DNA from: Gymnothorax reevesii
Taxonomy: Eukaryota; Chordata; Actinopteri; Anguilliformes; Muraenidae
DNA length: 64,000 nucleotides
Direction of reading: 5' to 3'
Assembly (NCBI GenBank): GCA_029721435.1
Contig: CM056580.1
Location: 78,393,367 to 78,457,366, forward strand
The position numbers were made by a program, and so were the translations under genes. Positions 1 to 12,100 of the stretch are shown piece after piece. A model generated the notes under the pieces. That model saw only the letters and a program-made list of their open reading frames with translations, had not been told where the DNA came from and ran no database searches. The stretch's first letter is position 1; each line of letters starts with the position of its first letter.

Positions 1-1203
1 CTGGCCAAATAAATTTGCCTCTGATTTTAAGGTGAAAAGACAGCGTGTGATTCCAGGAGCTGGACGGTAGGCCGCTGCACTCGGCTAATTTGTAGATTCA
101 GTTTTTTAAAACTGAACAGTGATGCGTGTATGTGCAGCAAACTGAGAGTTGTTTTGCTGTGGAATTCATAAAGCTGAGTGGGTTTTATGATGCAACTTTT
201 AGTTTTGATTGTATGAAATGGATACTTATGCGATGGAAAATATGAATAGTAGGTGAATTTGGTTTCGTCCAAAGTCTTTCCACATGACATTTTTGATAAT
301 GAATGGCTGTAAAAAACAGAGTCCTCCTGGCAGAGAGAGATGCTGCGTTAGCTCATGAATACAGCTTTTCTTTTGCATGTGGTGCACACCCTCATGACCA
401 ATTGGACAGCAATGCTCAAATTTGACAGGTGCAACTGGGGTTTCGGAAGTGGTTGAAGATGTCAAATTACTGATATTTTCAGCAAAATTACATTAATGCA
501 TTCAAAAGCATATTTGGATTAAAGGGGACCTAACATGCTGATCCTTCTATTAATACATATTAGTAATGTTATAATGTTGGTTGTCCATGCTCAACCTAAA
601 CATAAGATACAGGGATTTTGCCGTAATCCAAGAACGTGATTTCGTAAGCGTGATTTCCTCTCTGAACAGCTCCTCCCGAGATCTTCACGAGATCTGGGTA
701 AAACCTGACGTCAGGTTGTGCCATGCAATTAGTACAGACCTAGCCAGAGCCAACCACTGCGTTGGACCTGCCCACACCAGAAACTATTCTAACAGGCACT
801 AACAACGGCAGATCATACTATGCCTTAGTAGCGTCTACACTTTTGGAATACAAAAGAAGAACCGCAGATCATTTGAGGTGCAATTTTGTCAGTATCTCTC
901 CCAAAGCTACTTGTCCGTTTACTTTTGGACGCGAAGAAAAACAAATATTTCTCTTCCAAAAGACGATGCCACCAGAAATCAGTGCGTAGCTTTTTTGTTT
1001 GCTGGCAGCAAACGGCCACGGCCAAAGGGAAGGTTAGCTGTTAGTGCTCAGCATTGGTGCATGGTGCTACCATGAAAGCAATGCGAAATGCAGAGGCTCT
1101 ACAGGTTTACAAATGATTTATCTGAACTACCTTGACATAATTTCATCCCCCTTTAGAAATTGTTGTGGCTAATAAATAGCCAAAAAAGGCGGAGATTAAA
1201 CAG

Positions 1204-1345
1204 GTAATTCTTTCCTGCAGAAGTGATCAATTTGCTTGCTCAACATAAGCAACTTGTCCACGCTAACGGAACTTACAGTCTGCAAAACCGGTATTATGTT
1301 CATAACATAACCAAGCTCTCTCTAGCTGTTGCGTACTATCCATAA
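1204..1345 (+). repeat. direct repeat, copy 1 (with 1919-2053)
   Basis: From aattctttcctg to ctatccataa, this stretch of about 140 bp resembles 1919-2053 with scattered differences and a short extra segment near 1290. Both copies lie inside the 2.4-kb TTAA element. Confidence 0.6.
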
Positions 1346-1495
1346 AGCTGCTTTCACATCAGACACGCAACAGATTTTTTGCAGGACAGAGTAGACTACA
1401 TTCAAAGTCAATTCAAAGACGCAAATACACGTTATGGGCACGTCATACCGGACGCGAAACAAATTTTTCGCGCAACAGATTACATTCAAAGTCAT
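1343..1495. mobile_element. degenerate copy of the palindromic MITE
   Basis: It shares gctttcaca, acattcaaagtca, caaagacgcaaatacacg and ggacgcgaaacaaatttttcgc with the near-perfect palindrome at 55936-56097, but is diverged and rearranged. Confidence 0.6.
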
Positions 1496-1918
1496 GACCG
1501 TTTATCAGCTACTGCATGTTAGTTTGCGTGCTCTGCTAATTAAAAATGGTCCGGGTTAACTTATGCAGCAATTGTGATCGTTATGCTTGTGTTACTTCGG
1601 TAAGCATCAATGTGACAGTTTCATCATAATGTCGCCTGATTGTAGCCACTACAGTTCAAACTAAATGGAGAAGTGCTGTATGTGTCTGCCGAGTTGGGCT
1701 ACAGTTAGACCAGACGTAGATTTTACAGAGCTTGAAGTGCGTTTTTGGGTGCTTATGAAACGATCGCTTTACTTATCCATGACCGTGGTCAGCCTGATGC
1801 ATCTCCAATGTCTGGACAAGCTCTCTGAAACTACCGGTGAAAGCAATAGGGAAGCGCACAGGTTATAATGTGTGCGGTATAACAAACTATTTCTCTGCAT
1901 TGCCATTGATTGAATATT

Positions 1919-2053
1919 AAATTCTTTCCTGTAAAAGTGATCGATTCACTTGCTCCACATAAGCAACGGTTCACGCTGACGGCACTTACGGTCTGTAAAA
2001 CCTGTAGACATAACCGGAGCTCTATCTAGCTCTCGCACGCTATCCATAATGCG
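1919..2053 (+). repeat. direct repeat, copy 2 (with 1204-1345)
   Basis: Second copy of the internal repeat. It shares cataagcaac, the acttac-ggtctg-aaaacc core and ctatccataa with copy 1. Confidence 0.6.
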
Positions 2054-3084
2054 CCCATTTCCCGCGAGGAAAAGCTGGTCATTCCGAAGCAATAAGTAAA
2101 CCATTACCATGGGCAATTTCCGTTTAGCTTGGAGCTTTCGCCCCTTAGTCATGCACCAGCGCGGAAGCTGTTCGTTTCTCCAGGCTAACAACACACCACA
2201 GCTATGCACATGAACCAGCAGGTCCTAATACACACCGAAGCAGTGCATAAGCTGTTGGTCCACTTTTAGGTGCTCCTCACTGTTCATGTTTCCCTCTAAA
2301 CTCTGACCCACTGGGTTTCTATTTGGGCATGTCGACCTGTTCTGCAAATGTGTCTATATGGGGTGGATTCTAGCTTCCCCTGCATCTGAGCTACGGAGTA
2401 AAAAAACTGCTGTACTCACCAACTGTTGCCATAGCAAACTGTAGCCGATAGCAAATTCGTGGTTGAAATACCAGACTTTCGCACTGCGTCCTCCACTTTC
2501 GCCGTTGCGTTTATTAGAACAAGTTATTTCATTAGATCTGTACACATGTACTGTGCTTGATTGCAGAATTTCCCCCGCTGATTCCTTAGCTCAGATGGCA
2601 GACGCATCTCACGTTTCACTCTGAGACCAGGAAAACTGCGTTCTGCTGTCTTGTCCCGCCTTGATCCGACCTCCACAGAGCTGGCCAGTCAGAAGAAAGT
2701 GGGCACACGGGGAGTGGAGGCCATAGCGGAAGAGCCACACCAATGAGGCGTTTCAAGCAGAGACTACTATGGACTACAAATGGGGTTTTTTGAGCTTGGC
2801 AGTATGAGCGAAATAAGTACCCTTTTTTACTTTGCGCGATAAGGAGTACTCTAGGGGAGTCAAAGACCAAAATATAAACTTAAAAAAAGGCATATTAGGT
2901 CACCTTTAATTTTGACTTTAATTTTGTGATCTATCTTTGTCCAAATAAAGCATGGTTTGTTTACAAAGGACACCTATACTTTTGGTCCACAGAAGGCTTT
3001 CAGACAGTTTTGAGCACTGACCAGAGCTCCATCTTTGGATTTACTTGTTCACCTTGGCTGCATGTGATTTTTCTGTGCTTGCAG

Positions 3085-3164
3085 GAGTTGGAGACCTTGG
3101 ATAATGGGAAACCATACGCAGTGGCTTACAGTGTTGATTTAACCATGGTTGTTAAGTGCCTGAG
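3085..3164 (+). CDS. aldh2: aldh2 exon 4
   Basis: The exon encodes [19 protein letters not shown] and onward to KCLR, start of the NAD-binding half. The acceptor is tgcttgcag and the donor ag|gtaaga, splitting the Arg codon (phase 2). Confidence 0.93.
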
Positions 3165-6100
3165 GTAAGAGTTTTTGGATGATTGTTGTTGAGGTTTAAG
3201 ATTCCCGGGATTAGGAGATTGAGATCCTTGGTGTAGGGGATTGATACCCCTGTTGTATGAGTTTGTGATCTCTAGTGTAGAGGATTGATATCCCTGCTGT
3301 AGGAGTTTGAGATCCTTACTGTAGGGGATTGATATCTCTGCAGGATGAATTTGAGATCCTTAGTGTAGGAGATTGCTATCCCTAGTTTGGGAGTTTAGTT
3401 TAGGATCCTTACTGCAGGGGATTGATATCTCTGGTTTAGGAGTTTTCGATCCCAAGTGTAGGGGATTGATATCCCTGGTGCAGGAGTTTGAGATGTGTTG
3501 AGTAGGGGATTGACATTGCTGGTGTCGGAGTTTGAGATGTGCAGAGTAGGGGATTGCTATCCCTGGTGTGGGACTTTCAGATGTGCAGAGTAGGGGATTG
3601 ATATCCCTGATGTAGGAGTTTAAGATGTGCAGACTAGGGGATTGCTATCCCTGGTGTAGGAGTTTGAGATGGGTGGAGTAGGGGATTGTTGTCCCTTATG
3701 TAGGAATTTGAGATGTGCAGAGTAGGGGATTGAGATTGCTGGTGTAGGAGTTTGAGACATTTGGGGAAGGAGATTGATATACCTGGTGTAGGAGTTTAAG
3801 ATGTGCAGACTAGGGGATTACTATCCCTGGTGTAGGAGTTTGAGATGTGTGGAGTAGGGGATCAAATATCCCTTATGTAGGAATTTGAGATGTGCAGAGT
3901 AGGGGATTGATATCCCTGGTGTAGGAGTTTGAGATGTGTGGAGTAGGGGATCAAATATCCCTTATGTAGGAATTTGAGATGTGCAGAGTAGGGGATTGAT
4001 ATCCCTGGTGTAGGAGTTTGAGATGTGCAGAGTAGGGGATTGATATCCCTGGTGTAGGAGTTTGAGATGTGCTGAGTCGGGGATAGAGATTGCTGGTGTA
4101 GGAGTTTGAGACTTGCGGAGAAGGAGATTGATATCCCTGGTGTAGGAGTTTGAGATGTGTTGGATTGATGTCCCTGGTGTAGGAGTTTGAGATGTGTTGA
4201 ATGTTGAATTGATATCCCTGGTGTAGGAGTTTGAGATGTCTCGAGTTGAGGATTGAGACGGTTGATGTACGGGACAGTTCTGTTTGTCTTGACGACCCTC
4301 ACGGTGGTATTTCTGCAGATATTATGCTGGTTGGGCCGATAAGTGGGAGGGGAAAACCATCCCTATTGATGGCGACTTCTTCTGCTACACCCGGCATGAG
4401 CCCATCGGCGTGTGCGGCCAGATCATCCCGGTGAGAGAGTGGAGCACGGGCAGTGTAATGGCTGCATGTTCTGATGGTGTACATGGTATATGACGTACCT
4501 GCCGTGTAAATGTTTTACGTGTGATGTCCTGTTTTTCCTGCAGTGGAACTTCCCTCTCCTGATGCAGGCATGGAAGCTGGGTCCTGCTCTGGCCACAGGG
4601 AACACAGTGGTGATGAAGGTGGCAGAGCAGACTCCTCTCACTGCTCTATATGTGGCAAATCTCATCAAGGAGGTCAGTGTAGCCACGCACACACAAAACA
4701 TAGACAACACTCACACACATACAGCGCACAACATACAACTTGCACCCAATACTCTCTCACACACGCGCACACACACACACAAAGGCTGTGTCTGAAATCA
4801 CTCACTCATTCCCTACTCCCCACTTACTATAAAGGGACTCGCTGTGTAGGTGACTGTATAGTGAGCTCATTGGCAGAGGGAAGAAACACTTTCGGACACT
4901 ACCCAGCTCGTTTTGTCGTGGCTGTTAATAGCGTCATTGCTGTTGCAAAATTAAATCGTACCTGTTCAACTTCAGCTGAAGGATTTGGATGAATTTTGTG
5001 TAGTAAACGAACAGAGTATATTTCCCACCGTGTTTGTGTTTGTCTTGTGCCTGTTTTCATTAGTAAACCAAACTCTGTTGACAAAACGCAGCTATTTCGG
5101 AGCTTTTCGGTTTGTGTGCAGTGCATAATGGGACGTATGGCTGGGTTAGTGACCATCGGATGTTCACTACATTTCGCGGTGGATTATGGGATGTAATGAG
5201 TTCACTATATAGGGGATAAAAATTCTTACAAACGATTTGGACAGCACTACAAAATGGCGAACCTACAATATAGTGAGTAGTGAGTGATTTTGGACACACC
5301 CAAAGACTAGATATCTCTCACGGGTTAGAGCAGGGATACTCACTCTTTTCCAGATTGAGCCGCTGTGGGTGCAGGCTTTCATTCTAACCAACCAGTCACA
5401 CACCTGATTCTACGAATCAACCCTTGATGCTTTTGCCAAAGACCCGTGATTAGTAGAATCAGGTGTGAGACTGCATGGTTAGAATGAAAGCCTGCACCCA
5501 CTGTGGCTCAATCTGGAAAAGAGTGAGTATCCCTGGGTTAGAGTGTCATCAATCTCTGTCTCCATCCATCCATCTCTCTCCGGCAGGTTGGGTTCCCGCC
5601 CGGAGTGGTGAATATTATCAGTGGAATGGGCCCCACAGCAGGTGCTGCCATTGCCTCTCACATGGATGTGGATAAGGTGGCATTTACAGGATCTACTGAG
5701 GTTAGAGCCCCGCGTACTGTACAAGGCAAAACAGTGCATACCGAAGACTGTATGGTGCGCACGGAATACTATACAGTTATTGACCTCATTTGAGCTGAAA
5801 CCAATGATTTATCGGCGAATATCACTTGTCCAAGGTGGATGAATCATTGGATTCACTGATAACTGAAGTCAGCAATTGTTTTATTATATGACCCGACTTG
5901 AAAATTTAAAATACGAAGGGCGACAGCTGTAATGTAAAGCTCCTCACAGGGACGAAGTGACATGAAATGCAGACACTGTCAGGAACTCCTGCAGGGAAGC
6001 CTAATCTATTTCTAGCTCCAGGTCGTCAAATTGTCATTTTCACCTCTCGGGCACTTTCCCAGGGTGAATATCACCGTTTACAGTGACCGGCGACGATCAC

Positions 6101-9100
6101 CTCGACCAATCAGGAGAGAGTGAATCCTTAAGTCATATAATAGTGTACTTTATGTTCTTGCTGTGACCTTTTGTGTAGCATTATGCCCTATGAATGCTTA
6201 GGTGAGGTAACGCCATACCTGTGACCTTTAACCTGTTCCTCAGGTGGGCCACCTGATCCAGAATGCGTCTGGCAACAGCAACCTGAAGAAGGTAACCCTG
6301 GAGCTTGGGGGAAAGAGCCCAAATATTATCCTCTCCGACGCTGACAGTGAGTCTTTTAGCCCCTCCTCTCATCCCTGCTCATACTCTTCCTCTTACAGCA
6401 GCTCAGCCAATCAGGAGGCTGTTAACTGTGGCCCAGTTTGGTAAATGATGTGGCATATGTCACCCATTGGATGTGCAGTGGTAGTAAAGGCCTGTCCCGG
6501 AAACACACGTAACCCTTAACCCTTCTACTTTCATATTTACTAGTGAATTACCCGTGGCGAGAATAATTTCCACTCTGCGAGCATCCAGATGGAAATACAG
6601 CAGTTACATTTGTAAAGGGCTGTGCCACACCCTTATCCCCAAGAGGAAGGGGAGTTTTGTCTGGCATGGGGGTGGTGGAGTGTCCAAAGTAGAAATTGAC
6701 CTTTGACCCCAGTGACCTTGACCTTTCAAAAAACTAACCCCTCAAGGACAATTCCAGGGACAACCGACATAGACCCACCAAGTTTGGTGAAGATCCGTCA
6801 GAGGACCTCGGAGGAGTAGGGGAACAAACAGACAGACAGACAGACAAACGTTCCTCAAATTATAGTATGATTCCTGTTGCGCTGGTAGTTACTGATGGGG
6901 CTGTTTATAACCTGCTGTGCAGGTTGCAAACATTTTATCTCATCAAAGATGGGGGAAGAATTGTATTTCAGACCATTGGCCCCCAGATTTAAAAAAAAAA
7001 AAAAAAAACTTGATTAGTTTTCTGAACCCACTTACGGCTGAGACGTTTCTCGGAGTTGCCCTGTGAGAGGTATGTTGAAGTAACAATCAGAGCCATGAAG
7101 GAAGTATTCCTTATAATGGGGGTTTATTGGTATAGTTGAGAGTTACATTTGATAAATCCAACGGGTTAGACCATTGCTTTCAATGTTTTAAGGCCTTGAC
7201 GGACCGGATGCGTTTTTTCTGTGCAAATAATTTGCATGAAAATAATATATTTCAAACTGCTGATTGGGCATGACTTTATCATGCTCCGAAAAAGCAAAAC
7301 TTTCATTTTTCGGATTGAGGTCGATTTTTGCGGATATTCGCACTGTGAGCAAACGCCTCAACCTGTCATATTTTAACCACTTGCCTTCCTCAGACAAACT
7401 GCAAGACGTTCCTTCCGCTTAAGAGCCTCTCGGTCAGCAACGTGCCGTCAGGTGTTCAGAGGGCCTCCTGTAACCTCACGCTTTACCGCTCGACTGCTCT
7501 CAGGCTGTTTGCGTTTAAGTTCACCTGACTGAGAAACAATTTAATGACTGAATGACCAAGACCAAAGCGTGATCTATTATAAGAATTGATAATGAACAAG
7601 TTACCATAATGCCTATTGCCTACATTTATAAAATTGATATGGCAATGTACTGTAAGAATGGCAATACTAGAGATGCAAAAAATCCAAAACATTCACTGAC
7701 TTTGCAACATTTATTTTCACCTTCCTTACAGTTGTCACTCAGCTGTACATTGCGCCCAACAACGCCCTTCAGCCTTGACAACAGTCAGTGGAGTATAGAA
7801 CGGATTCTCATGGCTTATTTCTTAATGAGCCTCGCAAACCAATTTATGCAAACCTATGCAGTTTAAAAAGCGCAGAAATTATCAAGATATATTAATATTT
7901 TACGTCTTCGTTTATATGCGAAAGAAAATATCTTTTTTGGCGGTGACACTTTCCTTCTCTATCCCTACTTTGTAACAGAGGGTTAACCCAAAACCTCTTA
8001 TTTTCGTTGAAGGAACGATGAGGAGAAGATCTTCATCGCTGGAGGATGAGTCCATTTTTTCCTCGGTCCTCTTTTTCTACCTGGGAGTGAACAGTCAAAA
8101 CTTTGTAAATTTGTTTTCCTGATTTTCTGTCGCAAATTCATGTTGGAGGCAGTATGAAGAGTTTTGATCTGAACATTTCCCACCCGAACATTTCGTATTT
8201 TCTTGTCGTTCAATCGTTACGCATCTGGTGTGTTAGGGCCTTTACTATGAATGTTAGCAACATTAAATTGGTATAAAAATACAGCATTAACACTGACAGT
8301 GTTACGGTTTACAACGGCCATCCTGATGCAGTTTTGCTGGTGTTCCACTGTGGTACAATATTAACTCTCACACAAGGAAACTTCTGAGTTTTGTTGCTTT
8401 GCCTTCTATTGATACTGTGGCCCATGGTCAGTGCAGCTTCAGCTAGTTGAACATGAGCTCTTCCTCTTAATTTCTAAACTTTTCATCCAAAAATTTAGTT
8501 CAAAACTTGTAACCCTTGTCAGTTGCATGAATAATTCAAGTGGTCCAAAAGCAACTAAAGTATCGTTTGTTTTCTGCATGCATCACCCAAATCAAAAGTT
8601 TACGTACCCTTGAATGTTTGACGTTGTTATGTAGAATTTGCAGGAGCTGGGGGCATTTTCCACGGAAGAATGAGCGGCTACACCACCTGAAAGAATTAGG
8701 GACCTCGTTGACAACTATCACAAAAGACTGCACACTGTTATTGATGCTAAAGGGGCAATACACAGTATTAAGAAATAAGGGGATGCACACTTTTGACCAG
8801 GGTTCATTTCATTTTTTCCCTAATTGCCTTGTTTTATTTGATGATCGTTCCATTCTATGTGACCCACCATTGAATATGAATCCAATAAGAAATAAAAGAA
8901 ATGTGTTCTACCTGGCATTCATGTTTTCTTTAGAGATATTGCCTATAGAACAAATTCAGCCAGGGTATGCAAAATGTTGATCACAACTGTACTTTGTGTT
9001 TGTGTGTAATCTGTGTGGGTCAGCAGTGTGTTTGTGTACCGTTTGTATAATGTGTGTAATTTGTGTGTTACAGTGGAGGAGGCGGTGGAACAGTCGCACT

Positions 9101-12100
9101 TTGCGCTCTTCTTTAACCAGGGCCAGTGCTGCTGTGCTGGCTCACGCACGTATGTGCAGGAGAGCATCTATAAGGAGTTTGTAGAGCGCAGTGTGGAGCG
9201 AGCCAAAAAGAGGGTTGTGGGGGACCCTTTCAACCTCGGCACTGAGCAAGGACCCCAGGTAATCACTGTCTGCTCCCCTTTCAGGGCCTCCCACTGATGA
9301 TCTGTGTGATGCTGTGGTGGTCTTGACCCACAGGGATTCAGCATTGTACAGCACCACCTGGCCAGGTTTTAGCAGGACACAGAAACATGCCGGCCTATCA
9401 GCCTGAGAGCATCTGTCAGTTTCCCTCCACTCAGGTGCACCTAGTGCTTAGTTTACCTAAAACAGGGGTGTCCAATCTTATCCATAAAGGGCCAGTGTGG
9501 TTGCTGGTTTTTGTGACAGCCCAACAAGATCTTGATTGAACCCCTGATCATGTAATCAGTTGAATCAGGTGCTGTAGCCCTGGGCTGTAACAAAGAACTG
9601 CACCCACACTGGCCCTTCATGAATAAGAATGGACACCCCTGACCTAAAACCTTCGTAGCACTGTGCATCATATAAAGCCTGGCCTTGAAAACACCCCCGT
9701 GACTCTGACATTAGTACCTGGAGTCCACAGACACAAAGGCGTGTTGGAGACACCCTACGGTCCAGTCAGGCAAAATCTATACACTAGTGAAAATTACTGC
9801 CTGTGTCAGTGGATACTTGCAGTTTTGTGCATCATTGCTGGCCATTGCAGCTGGTCATTGCCCATTGTCCATGAAAAACTACGGGGTGCTTGTTTTCACT
9901 TTCAAAACCTGCAGTAATTGAAACAGATCAGAGAGCTGGCGTGAGCTGACAGTGCGGTCAGCTGCCATCAGTGATTCATTTATAGTCTGGTAGCGCAACC
10001 GGCTAAAGTCCAAGGCCAGGAGATAAGATTGTGGTGCAGAGCCAAATTCAGTGTACGCTGGAAAGGAATGTAATTCAGTAAAATATGATCTCTCTTTTGG
10101 GCTCACTGACCCCTGAGCAGACATGAATGTCCTCCTCCCTTTTCACTGACATCTTATGGCTTGTTCTCTGTTGCTCTTTTCAGGTGGATGAGGAGCAGTT
10201 CAAGAAAATTCTGGGCTACATCAGCTCAGGGAAGCGGGAGGGAGCCAAACTGATGTGTGGTGGAGAGGTTGCTGCCGACCGAGGCTACTTCATCCAGCCA
10301 ACCATCTTCGGAGACGTCCAGGACAACATGACCATCGCCCGTGAAGAAGTACAGAACCTGTGATGATCTTAGGGGCTGTGCGGACAGGAGACATGTTTGT
10401 TTTTCATTGCCTCATTTATTAATTACAGCGCCCTCTATAATTGGTTAAGATGTGTTTTTTAGCTTCTAATAAATTCAGTTTCTTTCTAAATAATATAGGA
10501 CCAAAAAGAAAAAAGAGGAAAATCCAACCTTTAATTCAAGAGCATTTATTCAGTGGGAAAAAAAATCCCATTAAGAAATAATTCTTTTACATCAAATCAT
10601 GTGTGCCACAATTATTATTACCCCTGATGTTAATACTTTATACAACCCTCTTTTGCCAACACAACAGCACCTAATCTTCTCCTATAATGTTTCACAAGAT
10701 GGGAGAATACAGAAAGAGGGATCTTCGACCATTCCTCTTAGCACAATCTCTCTAAATCATCCAGCGACCTGGGTCCTCTCCTCTGCACTCTCCTCTTCAG
10801 TTCACTCCACAGGTTTTCAATGGGGTTGAGGTCTGGAGACTGAGATGGCCATGGGAGGAGCTTGATTCTGTGTCTGGTGAACCATTTCTGTGTAGATTTG
10901 GCCACATGTTTAGGGTCATTATCTTGCTGAAAGGGCAGAGCTTTCGGGCAGAGGCCACCAGATTTTGATTTAAAATGTCCTGGTATTTCAAAGCGATCAT
11001 GATTTGGAGCTTTGGAGAACTTTTCATTTCTCTTACCATCCTCCTCACTGTGCGTGGTGGCAAAATTACCTGCCGTCCTCGTGCAGGCGTGTTTACCACT
11101 GTTCCAGTTGTTTTAAAATTCTTAATGATTCCTCTGACAGTAGATATGGGCAAGTGCATGCGAGTGGCTATTTTCTTGTAGCCATCGCCTGACTTGTGAA
11201 GGTCGACACATATCTGTCTTACTTGAATAGTGTGTTCCTTTGTCTTTCCCATGCTGAAGAGTGGATAACAGAAATGCCCTCTGTGTCACGTCATATTTAT
11301 ACCCCAGGGAAACAGGAAGTGATTATTTACTAATTAAATGTTCCTAGATACTCTGATCAACTTTTTAAACTACTGTAGAAATGACAGAAATACTTCAATC
11401 ACATTTAATTCCTAGGAATTGTTAGAGGTGCCAATAATTGTGGAACAGGTGATTATATGAAAAATAAATACTTCTTAGTCAAGTGAATTTTAAGGGGAAA
11501 AAAATCCCAGAGTTGTAGTTACATTTTTCTACAATTTTCAGTGTGAGAGTATGCTTCTGCAATAAAAATAGAATTTATTTTAAGGCTTTTAACACATCTT
11601 AACCAGGGGTGCCAATAATTGTGGAGGGCGCTGTATTTACTCTGTTAACATGCTCCAGATGCTTCGACCTTGCTTTTCATCCACCACTTAAATACCGAGC
11701 GCTCGCGTTTTTTAAGGTGGTGTTTAAAATTAAAATCTGTTTAACTTTTGAGGAGATGTGCTGCTCCTCATTGTCCATTTCACAGCAGGTGACCAATCAG
11801 CCGCAAGAGAGGGCACGACTTGTATTTCCATTGGCCCACTCTCACAAATATTGTTGAAAATGATTCAGTAGTTAGCGGATCGGTCACTTGACGTCATGGC
11901 AATGTTTCAATGCTTCTCCTTTTCACCTAGCTTTTAACCCTTTGAGCGCTGAATACATTTTCTGGGAATTAAACATGAAATTATCCTGGGCTGTTGCTTT
12001 AAACAAGCTGATACATGATAGGTTTTCAACAGCATCTGGTTTTGATATCTAAAACAATTGGGCAACTATAGTTGCCTATGGCGCTCAAAGGGTTAAAAGA

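Larger units (their letters stand above)
523..2905. mobile_element. 2.4-kb TTAA-flanked non-autonomous DNA transposon
   Basis: TTAA stands on both sides (519-522 and 2906-2909). The ends are inverted: AGGGGACCTAACATGC at the left, and AGGTGACCTAATATGC as the complement of the right end (14 of 16 match). TTAA duplication with short inverted ends fits the piggyBac superfamily. No transposase frame is seen. It contains an internal direct repeat and a fragment of the palindromic MITE found at 55936. Confidence 0.6.
1..3084. other. aldh2 intron 3 (partial)
   Basis: The 5' part of the intron is outside the window. A TTAA-flanked element fills 523-2905. Positions 1-518 and 2910-3084 hold no gene or repeat that I recognise apart from the acceptor of exon 4. 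Confidence 0.6.

Noticed and set aside
3190..4258. Possible CRISPR array
   Set aside because: Units are contiguous without unique spacers and the genome is vertebrate; it is a minisatellite.
3862..4302. Minus-strand 146-codon frame with SQTPTPGIS repeats
   Set aside because: It is the translation of the 44-bp minisatellite; the periodic frame is a by-product.
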